A program made the position numbers and the translations under genes. 43,713 bases of DNA from a virus, in the IMG/VR virus record IMGVR_UViG_3300044712_000819, positions 1 to 43,713 of that record. One strand, 5' to 3'. Positions 31,673 to 39,971 of this stretch are shown in pieces. How positions within the stretch are numbered: the stretch's first letter is position 1; each line of letters begins with the position of its first letter. Below the pieces are notes generated by a model. The model did no database searches and was not told where the DNA came from. It saw only the letters and a program-made list of their open reading frames with translations.

Positions 31673-32641
31673 ATGGCAAAAATTGCAAAAACTGCAAAAA
31701 CTTCTCAAAAAAAATCTAATGATTTTAACTTTTCAAGTTTATCGAGTCTTATAGACAATATGGACAAAAAAGATATAATTTCAGTTGAAGATTTTAATAA
31801 AGAAAAGAATTTTATATCAACAGGTATTCATATTGTTGATGGACTTTTATCAAAAAGTATTTTAAAAGGTGGTATTCCAGCTAACAAAATTACTCTTATT
31901 GCTGGACCAAAACAAACAGGTAAATCATTTATATCCTTAAATATAGCAAGAAATGCTCAAAATATGGGATATAATGTTGTTTGGATTGACACTGAATATA
32001 GTATTGAAAAATCAGATTTTGATATGTATGGTATTGATACATCAAATTCTGATACATTTATGTTAATACGTACTAACATAGTTGAAAAAATCAAAATTTT
32101 CTTGATGTCATTTTTAGATGCTTTACAAAAGTTAAAAGATACTGGTGTTGATGTATCAAAAACAATTGTGATATTAGATTCAATTGGTATGTTATCATCA
32201 GAAAAAGAAAAGGAAGATACCCTTAAACAAACAGTGAAACAGGATATGACACGTGCAAAACAGATAAAATCATTGATGAGACTTATTACTAATGATTTGG
32301 GTAGATTAAATATACCATTGGTTGCAACAAATCATATTTATTTATGTTTAGCTGGTGGACATAAAATTTTAAAATCTGATGGTACATCTGAATTAATTGA
32401 AAATTTAAAAACTGGTGATATTGTTAAAACATTAGGTGGTGATAAACCTGTACTAAAAACAGTAAAATATCCAAATAGTCCAATTATTCAAATAACATTA
32501 GATAATGGTGAAATAATAAAATGTACACCTAAACATAGATTTTTAGTTAAACCTAATTGGGTTGCTGATGAAAATAATGAATGTTGGAAAATAGCAGAAG
32601 AATTAACTGAAAATGATATAATTTTAGCTGTTAGTGAATAG
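31673..32641 (+). CDS. uvsX: UvsX recombinase N-terminal part fused to split-intein N-half
   Basis: A 322-residue protein. Residues 1-224 are the N-terminal part of a UvsX/RecA strand-exchange ATPase: Walker A AGPKQTGKS (G78-S85), the VVWIDTEYS strand, Walker B TIVILDSIG, and VATNHIYL, which corresponds to the conserved NH-x-Y of T4 UvsX. At residue 225 (base 32345) the sequence switches to an intein N-fragment of 98 residues: CLAGGHKILKSDGTSELI (block A, nucleophile Cys1) and IIKCTPKHRFLV (block B, T-x-x-H). It then stops. The rest of the recombinase and intein is at 33956-34663. Trans-splicing would rejoin NHIYL to TQDMF. Confidence 0.93.
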   Translation: MAKIAKTAKTSQKKSNDFNFSSLSSLIDNMDKKDIISVEDFNKEKNFISTGIHIVDGLLSKSILKGGIPANKITLIAGPKQTGKSFISLNIARNAQNMGYNVVWIDTEYSIEKSDFDMYGIDTSNSDTFMLIRTNIVEKIKIFLMSFLDALQKLKDTGVDVSKTIVILDSIGMLSSEKEKEDTLKQTVKQDMTRAKQIKSLMRLITNDLGRLNIPLVATNHIYLCLAGGHKILKSDGTSELIENLKTGDIVKTLGGDKPVLKTVKYPNSPIIQITLDNGEIIKCTPKHRFLVKPNWVADENNECWKIAEELTENDIILAVSE

Positions 32642-32680
32642 TCTAATATATATGATTAGTGGAAATAAAATGGATTTTTA

Positions 32681-32700
32681 TTTTTATATATAAAATAAAA
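32681..32700 (+). promoter_or_regulatory. TATATATA-type promoter inside the fractured uvsX
   Basis: TTTTTATATATAAAATAAAA followed by ATTAAATTATGG: its own promoter for the endonuclease between the uvsX halves. Nearly the same leader precedes the LAGLIDADG gene at 10036. Confidence 0.6.
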
Positions 32701-32708
32701 ATTAAATT

Positions 32709-33938
32709 ATGGAAATTGAAAATATTATTAAGAATAGTAAAAATTTATCGGGTGTTATGAAAATGATTAATAATAATCCAAATTTACTAAATAGAATAAA
32801 TGATTTAACAAATTATTTAGATGATACTGTTTCTATTTATGAAAGATTATTTAATATTAAATATAATTTGGATCATATTTTAATATGTCCTATATGCAAA
32901 CATAATAAATTGGAATGGAACATGAAATATAAAAAATATAAGAAAACTTGTAATTGTAAATCTTGTAAATTGGAATATTTGATGTTAAACAGAGATTTAG
33001 AAAAAGAAATGAACAGAAGGAAAAAAATAAGTGATGTTCAAAAAAATAAATCAGATGAAGAAAAGAAAATGATACGAGATAAAATTGTAAAAACAAATTT
33101 GGAAAAATATGGTGTTGATAGTTTTGCTAAATCTGATTTATTTAAAGATAATATGAAAAAGAATAAAGGTTATGTTTCACCATTCGAATTAAATGAAACA
33201 CATAAAAAATCAAAAAAAACATTAATGAAAAAATATGGTGTTGATCACAATTTTAAGATTGATGCTGTTAAAAATAATAAAAAGAATACGTTTTTGATTA
33301 AATATGGTGTTGATGTTCCAACAAAATGTGATTCTATAAAAAATAAAATTATAGATACAAATAATATTAAATATGGTGGTAATTCACCAATGAATAATAT
33401 TGATATAGTACATAAAGCTAAAGAAACATATAAAATAAATTATATTGATAATGATGATAATAAAAAATCTTTATTATTAAAACGTGAAAACACAATGTTA
33501 GAAAAATATGGTGTTAAATATTGGATGCAAAATTGTGATAATGCTGATAATATGACTAAAAAAACATCATATAAAAAATATATTTTAAATAACAAAGAAT
33601 ATTCATTACAAGGATATGAAGATTTTGCATTATTTAATATTTTATTAAAAAAATATAATATTAATGATATAAAAATATCCAACAGTGAAATAACAGCAAA
33701 TATTGGTAATATCTATTATACATATAACAATAAAAAACATCGTTATTATCCTGATTTTTTTATTTGTAGCAAAAATAAGATTTATGAAGTAAAATCCAAT
33801 TATACATATAATTGTGATTTAGAAAAAAATAAATTGAAAGAACAAGCATGTTTAAATGCAGGAATAAATTTTGAATTTATCATAATTAATAAACAAACAT
33901 ATAAAGATTGGATAAATATAAATATAAATATAAAATAA
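32709..33938 (+). CDS. Vsr-like homing endonuclease between the uvsX halves
   Basis: A 409-residue protein. The N-terminal part holds a cysteine cluster (CPICKHNK, CNCKSCKLEY). The middle has tandem repeats of the form T-x-x-x-K-Y-G-V-D (about residues 135-285), like the protein at 21571-22653. The C-terminal nuclease core has HRYYPDFFICSKNKIYEVKS (D...E-V-K), consistent with the Vsr-like/EDxHD homing endonucleases that accompany split inteins in fractured phage genes. It starts 67 bases after the N-half stop and ends 17 bases before the C-half start. It presumably cuts intein-less uvsX. Confidence 0.83.
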   Translation: MEIENIIKNSKNLSGVMKMINNNPNLLNRINDLTNYLDDTVSIYERLFNIKYNLDHILICPICKHNKLEWNMKYKKYKKTCNCKSCKLEYLMLNRDLEKEMNRRKKISDVQKNKSDEEKKMIRDKIVKTNLEKYGVDSFAKSDLFKDNMKKNKGYVSPFELNETHKKSKKTLMKKYGVDHNFKIDAVKNNKKNTFLIKYGVDVPTKCDSIKNKIIDTNNIKYGGNSPMNNIDIVHKAKETYKINYIDNDDNKKSLLLKRENTMLEKYGVKYWMQNCDNADNMTKKTSYKKYILNNKEYSLQGYEDFALFNILLKKYNINDIKISNSEITANIGNIYYTYNNKKHRYYPDFFICSKNKIYEVKSNYTYNCDLEKNKLKEQACLNAGINFEFIIINKQTYKDWINININIK

Positions 33939-33955
33939 AAAATAATAAAAAATAT

Positions 33956-34663
33956 ATGAAATTTAAAGAATTAAAAATTAAAAAAGTTGAATATTTAGAA
34001 GATTTAGAAACAACATATGATATTCAAATAGAAGATTCACATCATTATTTATTAGAAAGTGGAATAGTGTCACATAATACACAAGATATGTTTCCACAGA
34101 CAATTATGAGTGGTGGTGAAGGTTTATATTATGCTGCAAGTGTAATATTATTTTTAAGTGATTCAAAATTAAAAACAGGTGAAGAAGATGAAATGGATCT
34201 AGGTCGATCAGGATCTATAATTACAGCAAAATGTAATAAAAATAGATTAGCAAAACCTAAGAAAGTCAAATTTGAAATAGATTATAGTAAAGGTATTAAT
34301 CCATTTAAGGGTTTGGATTTATTTTGTACTATTGAAAATTTTGATAAAATAGGTATTGCAAAAGTTAAGAAAGTTGTCGATAAAGATACTGGTGAAATAA
34401 CATATGCATCATATAATCGTTGGTATGTTAAACATTTGGATACACATTTAGCAGAAAAACAATTATTTAATCGAAAGGTTTTTACACCTGAAGTTTTAGC
34501 TAAAATGGAACCAATTATATATGATTATTTTAAATATCCGTCATATGATGAATATCTTAGAGAATTAGAAGAAATTGATGAAAAATTAAATGAAATAGAA
34601 GAAAAAGATATGTTAACATCAGAAGAATTTGATCTCGATGATGATGAAAATTTATTTAATTAA
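33956..34663 (+). CDS. uvsX: Split-intein C-half fused to UvsX C-terminal part
   Basis: A 235-residue protein. Residues 1-41 are the intein C-fragment: MKFKELKIKKVEYLEDLE, then TTYDIQIEDSHHYLLESGIV and the terminal S-H-N (block F and G). The first extein residue is Thr42 (base 34079), followed by TQDMFPQTIMSGGEGLYYAA, which corresponds to TQEMF of T4 UvsX. The remaining 194 residues give the C-terminal recombinase part with an acidic tail (SEEFDLDDDENLFN), as in T4 UvsX. Spliced UvsX would be about 418 residues (T4: 391). The ATG at 33956 is the natural start; an upstream alternative would overlap the endonuclease. Confidence 0.92.
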   Translation: MKFKELKIKKVEYLEDLETTYDIQIEDSHHYLLESGIVSHNTQDMFPQTIMSGGEGLYYAASVILFLSDSKLKTGEEDEMDLGRSGSIITAKCNKNRLAKPKKVKFEIDYSKGINPFKGLDLFCTIENFDKIGIAKVKKVVDKDTGEITYASYNRWYVKHLDTHLAEKQLFNRKVFTPEVLAKMEPIIYDYFKYPSYDEYLRELEEIDEKLNEIEEKDMLTSEEFDLDDDENLFN

Positions 34664-34689
34664 AATGAAAGAATTAAAAAAAATAGACA

Positions 34690-35196
34690 ATGATAAAAAT
34701 TGATGATTATACAAAAAAATTAATATTAATAAAATATAAAACATGTTCTATTATATCAAATGATAAAGATGGTTGGAATCCTAGACTTATATTAATAGAT
34801 AATAATGATATTGAATCACATATTGATGGTGAAAATGAAATTTTAGATTTTTTATTATCATTAAAAACAATTACTATAAATTTTGATAATTTATCATATC
34901 ATAGTGCGGTATCAATATTAACTGAAATATTGATTAAAATATTAGAAAGTTTTGATGATATCACCGACATCATATCAAATGATAAAATTTGTAGTTGTTT
35001 ACAGGAAAATTATTTTTATAAATATCAGGAATATGAAAATATATCTAATATTTTAAATGTTGGTTTTTATGGTGATAAAGTAAGATTAAATATTGATATA
35101 AATCAAACTTCGGATGATAATATAATATTTTTTAAAAATAATGACAATATCATTATAACTATTAAAATTATTGATGATAATAATATATTAAATTAA
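34690..35196 (+). CDS. Hypothetical protein in the replication operon
   Basis: A 168-residue, Asp/Asn/Ile-rich acidic protein starting MIKIDDYTKKLILIKYKTC. No motif is recognised. It lies between uvsX and the helicase (2-base gap), where a mediator, loader or other replication accessory protein would be expected, but the sequence shows nothing specific. Confidence 0.6.
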   Translation: MIKIDDYTKKLILIKYKTCSIISNDKDGWNPRLILIDNNDIESHIDGENEILDFLLSLKTITINFDNLSYHSAVSILTEILIKILESFDDITDIISNDKICSCLQENYFYKYQEYENISNILNVGFYGDKVRLNIDINQTSDDNIIFFKNNDNIIITIKIIDDNNILN

Positions 35197-35198
35197 AA

Positions 35199-36539
35199 AT
35201 GGCAGATATTACAAATACAAATCAAGAAAAACATTATTTTGTTCACATATTAGAAAATCCTGATCAATTTAGTAAGGTAGAACCATATTTTTTTAAGAAT
35301 TCTGATATAATGTTCATTTATACAGTAATTAGGGATGAATATATTAGAAGTGAATCACATACTGTTCCAAGTATTAATCAGATATATTCTATGGTTAAAC
35401 TTGCTGATCAAGAAAATAAAATAAATGACAAAGTTATAAAATTGCTTATTCAATCTGATAATAGTGATATCAGTTCTGAATGGTTATTACCAAGATTTAA
35501 AAGTTGGAAAATACAAAATCAACTTAAAGGTGATATGCTTAAAGGAATTGATATGGTTCGTGGGTTAGAAGAAATTGATTACACTAATGTAACAGAAGTT
35601 GCCCAAAAACTTAAAGCTATGTTTAATAATGTACTTTTGGTTGATGATGATGATAGTGATTTGGGTGATGATTTTGATGATCCGGAATCACACAAACAAC
35701 AAATTTCTAAAAATTGTATTCCCACAGGTTGGCCTTGTATTGATACAATTTTGGGTGGTGGTTGGAGTAAATCTACATTAAATGTAATTATGGGTGAAAC
35801 CAATGTAGGTAAATCAATGTGGTTACATAATGTTGCAGTCAATGCTGCAAATGCTGGCACTAATGTTTTGATTATTACTTTGGAAATGGCAAATAGAAAG
35901 GTTTTTAAACGATTGGGTTGTATGAGACTTAAAATCAATGTTGATGAATATGATGAAAAGTCAAAAGACCCAATGTTTATGAAACAAAGATTAAATAATT
36001 TGAAATCTCAAGTTACGGGTGGTAGTTTGTTTGATGCTCAACCAGGCAAATTATTTGTTAAAAAGTATAATACTAGTGACTGTACCGTAACAGATATTGA
36101 TAATTATGTTAAAAAATTTGAAGAAACTAAAAGGCTTAAAGTAGGTATGGTAGTTGTCGATTACATAAATATTATGTCAATTGAAAAAGGTTTTGATGTT
36201 ACCAATATGTTATATTTAAAAGGTAAACATTTAGCTGAAGGGTTGAGAAGAATTGGTGATAAATATGAATGTGCGATTGTTACTGCCACACAAACTGATA
36301 AAGCGGTTTGGGGTGCATCTGATATTAAATTGGCTGATATTCCTGAAAGTAAAGCAATTGCTGATACTGCTGACTCAGTTTGGGGTATTATTCGTAATCC
36401 AGAAATGAAACGTAATAATATTTATAGATTAAAAATATTAAAGTTAAGGGATGGTGAACATCATGAAGAACAAGTTCGATTTGATTTTAATACAAAATTT
36501 TTAACTATGGATAATGATACATTGGTTGGAGTAAAATAA
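35199..36539 (+). CDS. Replicative DNA helicase (gp41/DnaB family)
   Basis: A 446-residue hexameric helicase that unwinds DNA at the fork. The C-terminal RecA-like core shows TGWPCIDTILGGGWSKSTL, Walker A GETNVGKS (G199-S206), LIITLEMANRKVFKRLGCM (motif H1a region), Walker B MVVVDYINIM and IVTATQTDK (H3 region), then SKAIADTADSVWGI and an Arg-rich end. The N-terminal 150 residues are the helical primase-binding/collar domain. Length is close to T4 gp41 (475). No intein is present, although gp41 is a known split-intein host. Confidence 0.92.
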   Translation: MADITNTNQEKHYFVHILENPDQFSKVEPYFFKNSDIMFIYTVIRDEYIRSESHTVPSINQIYSMVKLADQENKINDKVIKLLIQSDNSDISSEWLLPRFKSWKIQNQLKGDMLKGIDMVRGLEEIDYTNVTEVAQKLKAMFNNVLLVDDDDSDLGDDFDDPESHKQQISKNCIPTGWPCIDTILGGGWSKSTLNVIMGETNVGKSMWLHNVAVNAANAGTNVLIITLEMANRKVFKRLGCMRLKINVDEYDEKSKDPMFMKQRLNNLKSQVTGGSLFDAQPGKLFVKKYNTSDCTVTDIDNYVKKFEETKRLKVGMVVVDYINIMSIEKGFDVTNMLYLKGKHLAEGLRRIGDKYECAIVTATQTDKAVWGASDIKLADIPESKAIADTADSVWGIIRNPEMKRNNIYRLKILKLRDGEHHEEQVRFDFNTKFLTMDNDTLVGVK

Positions 36540-36561
36540 TATTAAAAATAATTAATACTTA

Positions 36562-37230
36562 ATGGTTAAAAAGAAAGACTATGAATTAGATGATAATTTA
36601 GAAGAATTAAATAATGAAGAAGAAATTGTCGATTTAGAAATTATCGAAGAAGATTATGATGAAAATTCTGGAATAGAAGAATCGGATTGTGATGTTGTTG
36701 ATGATGATGAAGATGATAGTGATATTTGGTTTAAATTTAATACTAATAATCATAAAATTGAAGGTAAACATGCATTACAAAGAGATACTATATTTAAAGG
36801 TAAGGATGATACCAATACAGAAGATGGTGATTCGAGTTCAACACAAGATACATTTAATATAAATGATGGATTTACACTTGAAGTTGGATCTAGCTTTGAT
36901 TTTGAAAGCAAGAATAATGAAGATTATGTCAATAGAATAAATTTATCAAAAGATGTTTATGATCTATTAAATGAAAAAACAGAATTAGATTTTTCATCCA
37001 ATAGAAGAAAACCTAATCGTCAAGCATTTAATGATTATTATAAAATGTTATTGGAAAATGTGGGAAAAGAATATACAAAATCTGAAATTTTTGTAGAACT
37101 ATCATATTATTTTACAGATAATATTTTTAATATGTTCAAATTATTAGATAAAGAATATGCAACACAAATTATCGTTGAACTAAAACAAAGTGGATATTTA
37201 AGAAATCTTAATAATATCAACTTTATATAA
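36562..37230 (+). CDS. Acidic hypothetical protein
   Basis: A 222-residue protein with an extremely acidic, probably disordered N-terminus (for example DVVDDDEDDSDIW) and a more ordered, helical C-terminal 100 residues (NRINLSKDVYDLLNEKTELD). It could mimic DNA or bind a replication protein. It sits between helicase and ribonucleotide reductase with short gaps. Family unknown. Confidence 0.6.
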   Translation: MVKKKDYELDDNLEELNNEEEIVDLEIIEEDYDENSGIEESDCDVVDDDEDDSDIWFKFNTNNHKIEGKHALQRDTIFKGKDDTNTEDGDSSSTQDTFNINDGFTLEVGSSFDFESKNNEDYVNRINLSKDVYDLLNEKTELDFSSNRRKPNRQAFNDYYKMLLENVGKEYTKSEIFVELSYYFTDNIFNMFKLLDKEYATQIIVELKQSGYLRNLNNINFI

Positions 37231-37247
37231 AAATAAAATAAATTATA

Positions 37248-39800
37248 ATGGAATATAAAAGAGAAGAAGCATTTAATGCATCATTGGAATATTTTAAAAA
37301 TGATACTTTAGCCGCAGATGTTTTCGTAAATAAATATGCATTAAAAGAAACAAAAAATGGTGAAACAGTTTATTACGAAAAAACACCAGATGATATGCAT
37401 AAGAGGATTGCAAAAGAATTACATAGAATAGAACGTAATTATGAAAATCCATTATCAGAAGAAGTTATATTTGAAACTTTAAAAGAATTTAAATATATTA
37501 TACCTGGTGGTTCACCTATGTCTGGTATTGGTAATGATGCACAAGTTGTATCATTATCAAATTGTTTTGTTATAGGAAATTCGTTTGATTCCTACGGTTC
37601 TATTTGTCAGGTGGATGAAGAACAAATTCAACTTATGAAACGTAGGGGTGGTGTTGGTCATGATTTATCGCATATTAGACCAACAGGTATGCCAGTAAAA
37701 AATTCCGCACTAACATCAACGGGACTAGTCCCATTTATGAGTAGATATTCAAATTCAACTAATGAAGTAGCACAAGGTGGTAGACGTGGTGCATTAATGC
37801 TAACATGTTCGGTAAAACATCCAGATTCAGAACAATTTATTGATGCAAAATTAGAACAAGGTAAAGTAACAGGTGCAAATATATCGGTCAAAGTAACAGA
37901 TGATTTTATGCAAGCTGCAATAAATTCACATATGTTCACTCAATTATATCCAATTGATTCATTGTCACCTTTAGTAACAAAACAAATAGATGCACATAAA
38001 TTGTGGAAAAAAATTATTCATAATGCTTGGAAATCTGCTGAACCTGGTGTTTTGTTTTGGGATACAATAATGACAGAATCTGTTCCAGATTGTTATCAAG
38101 ATTTCGGATTTACTACGGTTTCAACTAATCCATGTGGTGAAATAACACTTTGTCCTTATGATAGTTGCAGATTATTATCATTGAATCTTTATGGTTTTGT
38201 TGAAAATCCATTTACTTCTAATGCTTTTTTTAATTGGGATAAATTTGAAAAATATGTAATATATGCAGAAAGATTTATGGATGATATTGTTGATCTCGAA
38301 ATTGAAAAAATTCAAAAAATTTTAGAAAAAATTGAACTTGATCCGGAATCAGAAGAAACAAAGAGTACTGAAAGGGATGTTTGGATTAAGATTATGAATA
38401 TGACTGTTAATGGTCGTAGAACGGGGTTGGGTGTTACTGCTGAAGGTGATATGTTAGCAGCACTTGGGTTCAGATATGGAACTAAAGAAGCAACAGATTT
38501 TTCAACTGAAGTTCATAAAAAATTGGCTATTTCTGCGTATAAATCATCAGCAATTATGGCTAAAGAACGTGGGTCGTTTCCAATATATGAATATTCTAGA
38601 GAATTAAATAATCCATTTATTCAACGATTAAAAGATGCTGATCCAGAATTAACAGAAATGTTAAAATATGGTAGAAGAAATATTGCATTGCTTACAATTG
38701 CACCAACAGGTTCAGTATCTATCTTAACACAAACAACATCAGGCATTGAACCAGCATATCTTGTTTCATATAAACGAAGAAGAAAAATTAATCCAAATGA
38801 TAAAGCAGGTAGAATAGATTTTATTGATGCAGAAGGTGTAAAATGGGAAGAATATAATGTATTTCATCATAAATTTGAAACTTGGTTAGAAATTAATGGA
38901 TATGATGTTAATGAAATTAAAAGCTTAAAAGATATTGAATTGCAAAAAATTATTGAAATGTCACCGTACAACAAAGCAACATCAAACGATGTAGATTGGG
39001 TTGAAAAGGTTAGAATGCAAGGAAATATCCAAAAATTTGTTGATCATTCTATATCTGTTACAGTCAATTTACCAAGTAATGTTACTGAAGAAATTGTTTC
39101 TAAGGTGTATGAAATGGGTTGGAAAAGTGGATGTAAAGGTTTAACTGTGTATCGTGATGGATCACGACAAGGTGTTATTATGTCTAATGAAGGTACAACA
39201 CAGAATGTTGTTCAACAAGAAAATAATGCCAAAAAAAGACCAACTAAACTTGAATGTGAAGTTGTTAGATTTACAAACAATAAAGAAAAATGGATAGGAT
39301 TTTTGGGTCTTATGGTGGATGATAAAACTGGTGAAAAGTACCCATATGAATTATTTACAGGTTTAGTCGATGAATTTCCTGTTCCTTCATATGTTGAAAA
39401 GGGTGAAACAGTTAAATTTAAAGAAAAACCTAAAGAAGGTGAAGAAATTCAAAGTAGATACGATTTTGTGTATAAAGATAAAGATGGTTATACTGTTATT
39501 ATGCAAGGACTTAATCGGGCATTTGATCGTGAATTTTGGAATATGAGTAAATTGATTTCAGCTTTATTAAGACATAGAGTTCACTTACCAAGTGTAATTA
39601 GTATTATTGATGGTTTACAATTAAATGATACAATGGCTTTTGGTACTTGGAAATCGGGTGTAAAACGAATTATCAAAAAATATATCAATTCAACAATAGT
39701 TAATGAATCTTGTCCTAATTGTGGTGCAACAGCACCAGATTTAATCTATGAAAATGGATGCAAGACGTGCAAGCAGTGTGGATGGTCAAAATGCGAATAA
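37248..39800 (+). CDS. nrdJ: Class II (B12-dependent) ribonucleotide reductase
   Basis: An 850-residue enzyme that makes deoxyribonucleotides using adenosylcobalamin. Visible marks: VSLSNCFVIG (redox Cys106), RRGGVGHDLSHIRPTG, NPCGEITL (thiyl-radical Cys and glutamate), DSCRLLSLNL (second redox Cys), NGRRTGLGVTAEGDMLAALG, and a C-terminal zinc ribbon CPNCGATAP...CKQCGWSKCE. The lack of a neighbouring NrdB and the single long chain fit class II. The gene has no intein. It needs no oxygen, but needs host or imported cobalamin. Its 3' end is followed by the long inverted repeat at 39815-39905. Confidence 0.92.
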   Translation: MEYKREEAFNASLEYFKNDTLAADVFVNKYALKETKNGETVYYEKTPDDMHKRIAKELHRIERNYENPLSEEVIFETLKEFKYIIPGGSPMSGIGNDAQVVSLSNCFVIGNSFDSYGSICQVDEEQIQLMKRRGGVGHDLSHIRPTGMPVKNSALTSTGLVPFMSRYSNSTNEVAQGGRRGALMLTCSVKHPDSEQFIDAKLEQGKVTGANISVKVTDDFMQAAINSHMFTQLYPIDSLSPLVTKQIDAHKLWKKIIHNAWKSAEPGVLFWDTIMTESVPDCYQDFGFTTVSTNPCGEITLCPYDSCRLLSLNLYGFVENPFTSNAFFNWDKFEKYVIYAERFMDDIVDLEIEKIQKILEKIELDPESEETKSTERDVWIKIMNMTVNGRRTGLGVTAEGDMLAALGFRYGTKEATDFSTEVHKKLAISAYKSSAIMAKERGSFPIYEYSRELNNPFIQRLKDADPELTEMLKYGRRNIALLTIAPTGSVSILTQTTSGIEPAYLVSYKRRRKINPNDKAGRIDFIDAEGVKWEEYNVFHHKFETWLEINGYDVNEIKSLKDIELQKIIEMSPYNKATSNDVDWVEKVRMQGNIQKFVDHSISVTVNLPSNVTEEIVSKVYEMGWKSGCKGLTVYRDGSRQGVIMSNEGTTQNVVQQENNAKKRPTKLECEVVRFTNNKEKWIGFLGLMVDDKTGEKYPYELFTGLVDEFPVPSYVEKGETVKFKEKPKEGEEIQSRYDFVYKDKDGYTVIMQGLNRAFDREFWNMSKLISALLRHRVHLPSVISIIDGLQLNDTMAFGTWKSGVKRIIKKYINSTIVNESCPNCGATAPDLIYENGCKTCKQCGWSKCE

Positions 39801-39814
39801 TCTGATAATCAAGT

Positions 39815-39905
39815 AGTTAACCCACATATTTTACATTTTTGACAACCATTTTTTAATATATAGATTATGGTAAAATATAAAGAATGTAAAATATGTGGGT
39901 TAACT
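39815..39905 (+). repeat. 23-bp perfect inverted repeat flanking a small-gene start
   Basis: The left arm (39815-39837) and right arm (39883-39905) are perfect reverse complements over 23 bp; one G-U and two A-U pairs extend the RNA stem to 26. The 45-nt interval contains a TTTTTAATATATAG promoter-like motif and the ATG (39867) of a 34-residue gene, whose CKICG codons lie in the right arm. There is no T tail, so it is not a simple terminator. Confidence 0.85.
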
Positions 39906-39971
39906 TTTCCATATTTAGATAAGAAATATTCTGAATTTGATGAATTTTTAAAAAATGATTTAAACATATGA
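39867..39971 (+). CDS. Tiny Cys-pair protein, 34 residues
   Basis: Starts MVKYKECKICGLTFPYLDKK and ends at TGA 39969-39971, which overlaps the next ATG as ATGA. A single CxxC knuckle (ECKICG) suggests a metal-binding dimer or half zinc ribbon. Support comes from the promoter-like sequence just upstream and the coupled stop. It may serve as a leader peptide controlling the heptosyltransferase, given the inverted repeat around its start. Confidence 0.5.
   Translation: MVKYKECKICGLTFPYLDKKYSEFDEFLKNDLNI

Noticed and set aside
35579-35938. Open frame antisense to the helicase gene
   Set aside because: It lies fully inside a well-supported gene on the other strand and has no recognisable domain or leader.
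37248-39800. Intein in the ribonucleotide reductase
   Set aside because: The enzyme motifs run continuously at family-typical length, with no Cys/Ser...HN insert.
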